From contig CADBOL010000322.1 in the NCBI GenBank assembly GCA_902796295.1, forward strand, positions 1-6,420: a stretch of 6,420 nt of DNA. Reading direction: 5' to 3'. The position numbers were made by a program, and so were the translations under genes. Shown here in pieces: positions 5,604 to 6,420 of this stretch; the stretch's first letter is position 1, and each line of letters opens with the position of its first letter. The notes under the pieces were generated by a model. That model saw nothing but the letters and a program-made list of their open reading frames with translations, made no database searches and had not been told where the DNA came from. This DNA comes from Oscillospiraceae bacterium. Its GTDB lineage: Bacteria > Bacillota > Clostridia > Oscillospirales > Acutalibacteraceae.

Positions 5604-6420
5604 TTACGCCCTCTTGACACTCTCAGCAAAATCAAGGACTTCTTTGAGATCTGAGTAGAGCTTGACATTGCCGTCTTCAATAACGACAAGCGTGGGAGCC
5701 GTACGGACATTAAGAGCTATAGCGAGATCCTCGTTTTCATAAGCATTGAGTTCGGTAAAATCAATGCCTGCATCTCTGAGTTTGGGAATCGCAACCTTGC
5801 ATTTTGCGCAGGTGGGAGTCTTGAAAAGATAGATTCCGTCGGGAAGGGCGGCTGTCTGAACATTTTCATCCGAACAGCAGCAGCTTACGCCTGAATGCTC
5901 ATGAAAATGGCTGCCTTTTTCAGTGTAAACCTTTCTGTCTTTATACTCCTGTGTCTTACCGTCATTCCAGTTCTGAACAGGACGGTAATATCCGGTAATG
6001 CGGCTGTAAACCTCAGCTGAATTTCCGCATTCGGGGCAGGTAAAGTGCTCGCCCTGAATATATCCGTGATCCTTGCAGACGGAATATGTCGGAGAAAGAG
6101 TATAATAAGGAAGTTTATAATTCTCGGCAATCTTGCGTACAAGATCGGCCGCCGACCTCCAGTCGGGAAGCTTTTCGCCGAGGAAGGCATGGAAAACAGT
6201 ACCCGATGTATAAAGAGTCTGAAGCTCATCCTGTATATCAAGAGCCTCGAATACATCCTCGGTGAAACCGACGGGAAGATGCGAGCTGTTGGTGTAGTAA
6301 GGAGTCTCTTTTGATGCAGTGATGATGTCGGGATATTTCTGAACATCATGCTTTGCAAGTCTGTAAGAAGTTGACTCGGCGGGAGTAGCCTCAAGGTTAT
6401 AGAGGTCGCCGTACATTTCC
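5604..6420 (-). CDS. nrdD: anaerobic (class III) ribonucleoside-triphosphate reductase, C-terminal part, fused to a redoxin domain (5' end cut by window edge)
   Basis: NrdD makes deoxyribonucleotides from ribonucleotides without oxygen, using a glycyl radical set up by the activase NrdG. Only the last 271 residues are visible; the frame is still open at the window edge. Numbering from the methionine at 6416, the catalytic-domain end shows DLYNLEATPAE (4-14); then a probable zinc site, CKDHGY plus CPEC (C114, H117, C127, C130); the glycyl radical loop SRITGYYRP (likely G142); and WNDGKTQEYKDR (150-161), where many NrdD proteins end. Here the frame runs on through a His/Cys-rich linker with SCCCS (178-182) into a thioredoxin/glutaredoxin fold at about 195-270, with active site TCAKC (C203, C206) and the TAP cis-proline site (P241). 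The fused redoxin probably delivers electrons to the reductase in place of formate or a separate protein. trxB follows after 2 bases and is the likely partner. No nrdG is in the window; it could lie outside. Confidence 0.93.
   Translation of the reverse strand, partial: EMYGDLYNLEATPAESTSYRLAKHDVQKYPDIITASKETPYYTNSSHLPVGFTEDVFEALDIQDELQTLYTSGTVFHAFLGEKLPDWRSAADLVRKIAENYKLPYYTLSPTYSVCKDHGYIQGEHFTCPECGNSAEVYSRITGYYRPVQNWNDGKTQEYKDRKVYTEKGSHFHEHSGVSCCCSDENVQTAALPDGIYLFKTPTCAKCKVAIPKLRDAGIDFTELNAYENEDLAIALNVRTAPTLVVIEDGNVKLYSDLKEVLDFAESVKRA

Noticed and set aside
5835..5930. Redoxin as a separate gene joined to nrdD by a missed stop or frameshift
   Set aside because: The minus-strand frame is open throughout, and no internal start with a good ribosome binding site was noticed ahead of the redoxin domain, so a true fusion is the simpler reading.
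5885..6394. 169-residue minus-strand frame overlapping nrdD
   Set aside because: It is a second frame on the same strand as the well-conserved NrdD coding sequence; its composition is unnatural and it has no family motifs.

Overview
The window looks like chromosomal DNA of a strictly anaerobic, moderate-GC Gram-positive bacterium of the class Clostridia, probably related to the Ruminococcus/Oscillospiraceae group. The reasons are an oxygen-sensitive glycyl-radical ribonucleotide reductase, strong GGAGG/AAGGAG ribosome binding sites, a TTG start, very tight gene packing and the sequence style of the proteins. This placement is inference; no marker gene settles it. All six genes lie on the minus strand, so transcription runs from position 6420 towards position 1.

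Region 1 (6420 to 4690) holds the end of one transcription unit. It contains the C-terminal part of a class III anaerobic ribonucleotide reductase (nrdD, cut by the window edge) that continues without a stop into a thioredoxin/glutaredoxin-like domain with a CAKC active site. Two bases later comes a thioredoxin reductase (trxB). Together they suggest a self-contained route: electrons pass from the flavoprotein reductase to the fused redoxin and then to the reductase active site, where deoxynucleotides are made without oxygen. The TrxB keeps its FAD sites and CATC redox centre but lacks the HRRxxxR signature for NADPH, so its electron donor is open.

Region 2 (4689 to 4572) is the only real intergenic region, about 110 bases. 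It packs a rho-independent terminator for trxB directly against a consensus-like sigma-A promoter (TTGAAT, 17 bases, TATAAT) for the next operon.

Region 3 (4571 to 1) is a four-gene operon with gaps of 23, 10 and 4 bases: an IolE-like sugar phosphate isomerase/epimerase, a bifunctional class A penicillin-binding protein, the YqgF/RuvX nuclease, and radA (cut by the left window edge). It mixes sugar metabolism, cell wall synthesis, rRNA/DNA processing and recombinational repair, mostly housekeeping work.

There are no tRNA or rRNA genes, CRISPR arrays, insertion sequences or phage genes, and no gene-free stretch over 300 bases. The most unusual content is the NrdD-redoxin fusion paired with the atypical TrxB.
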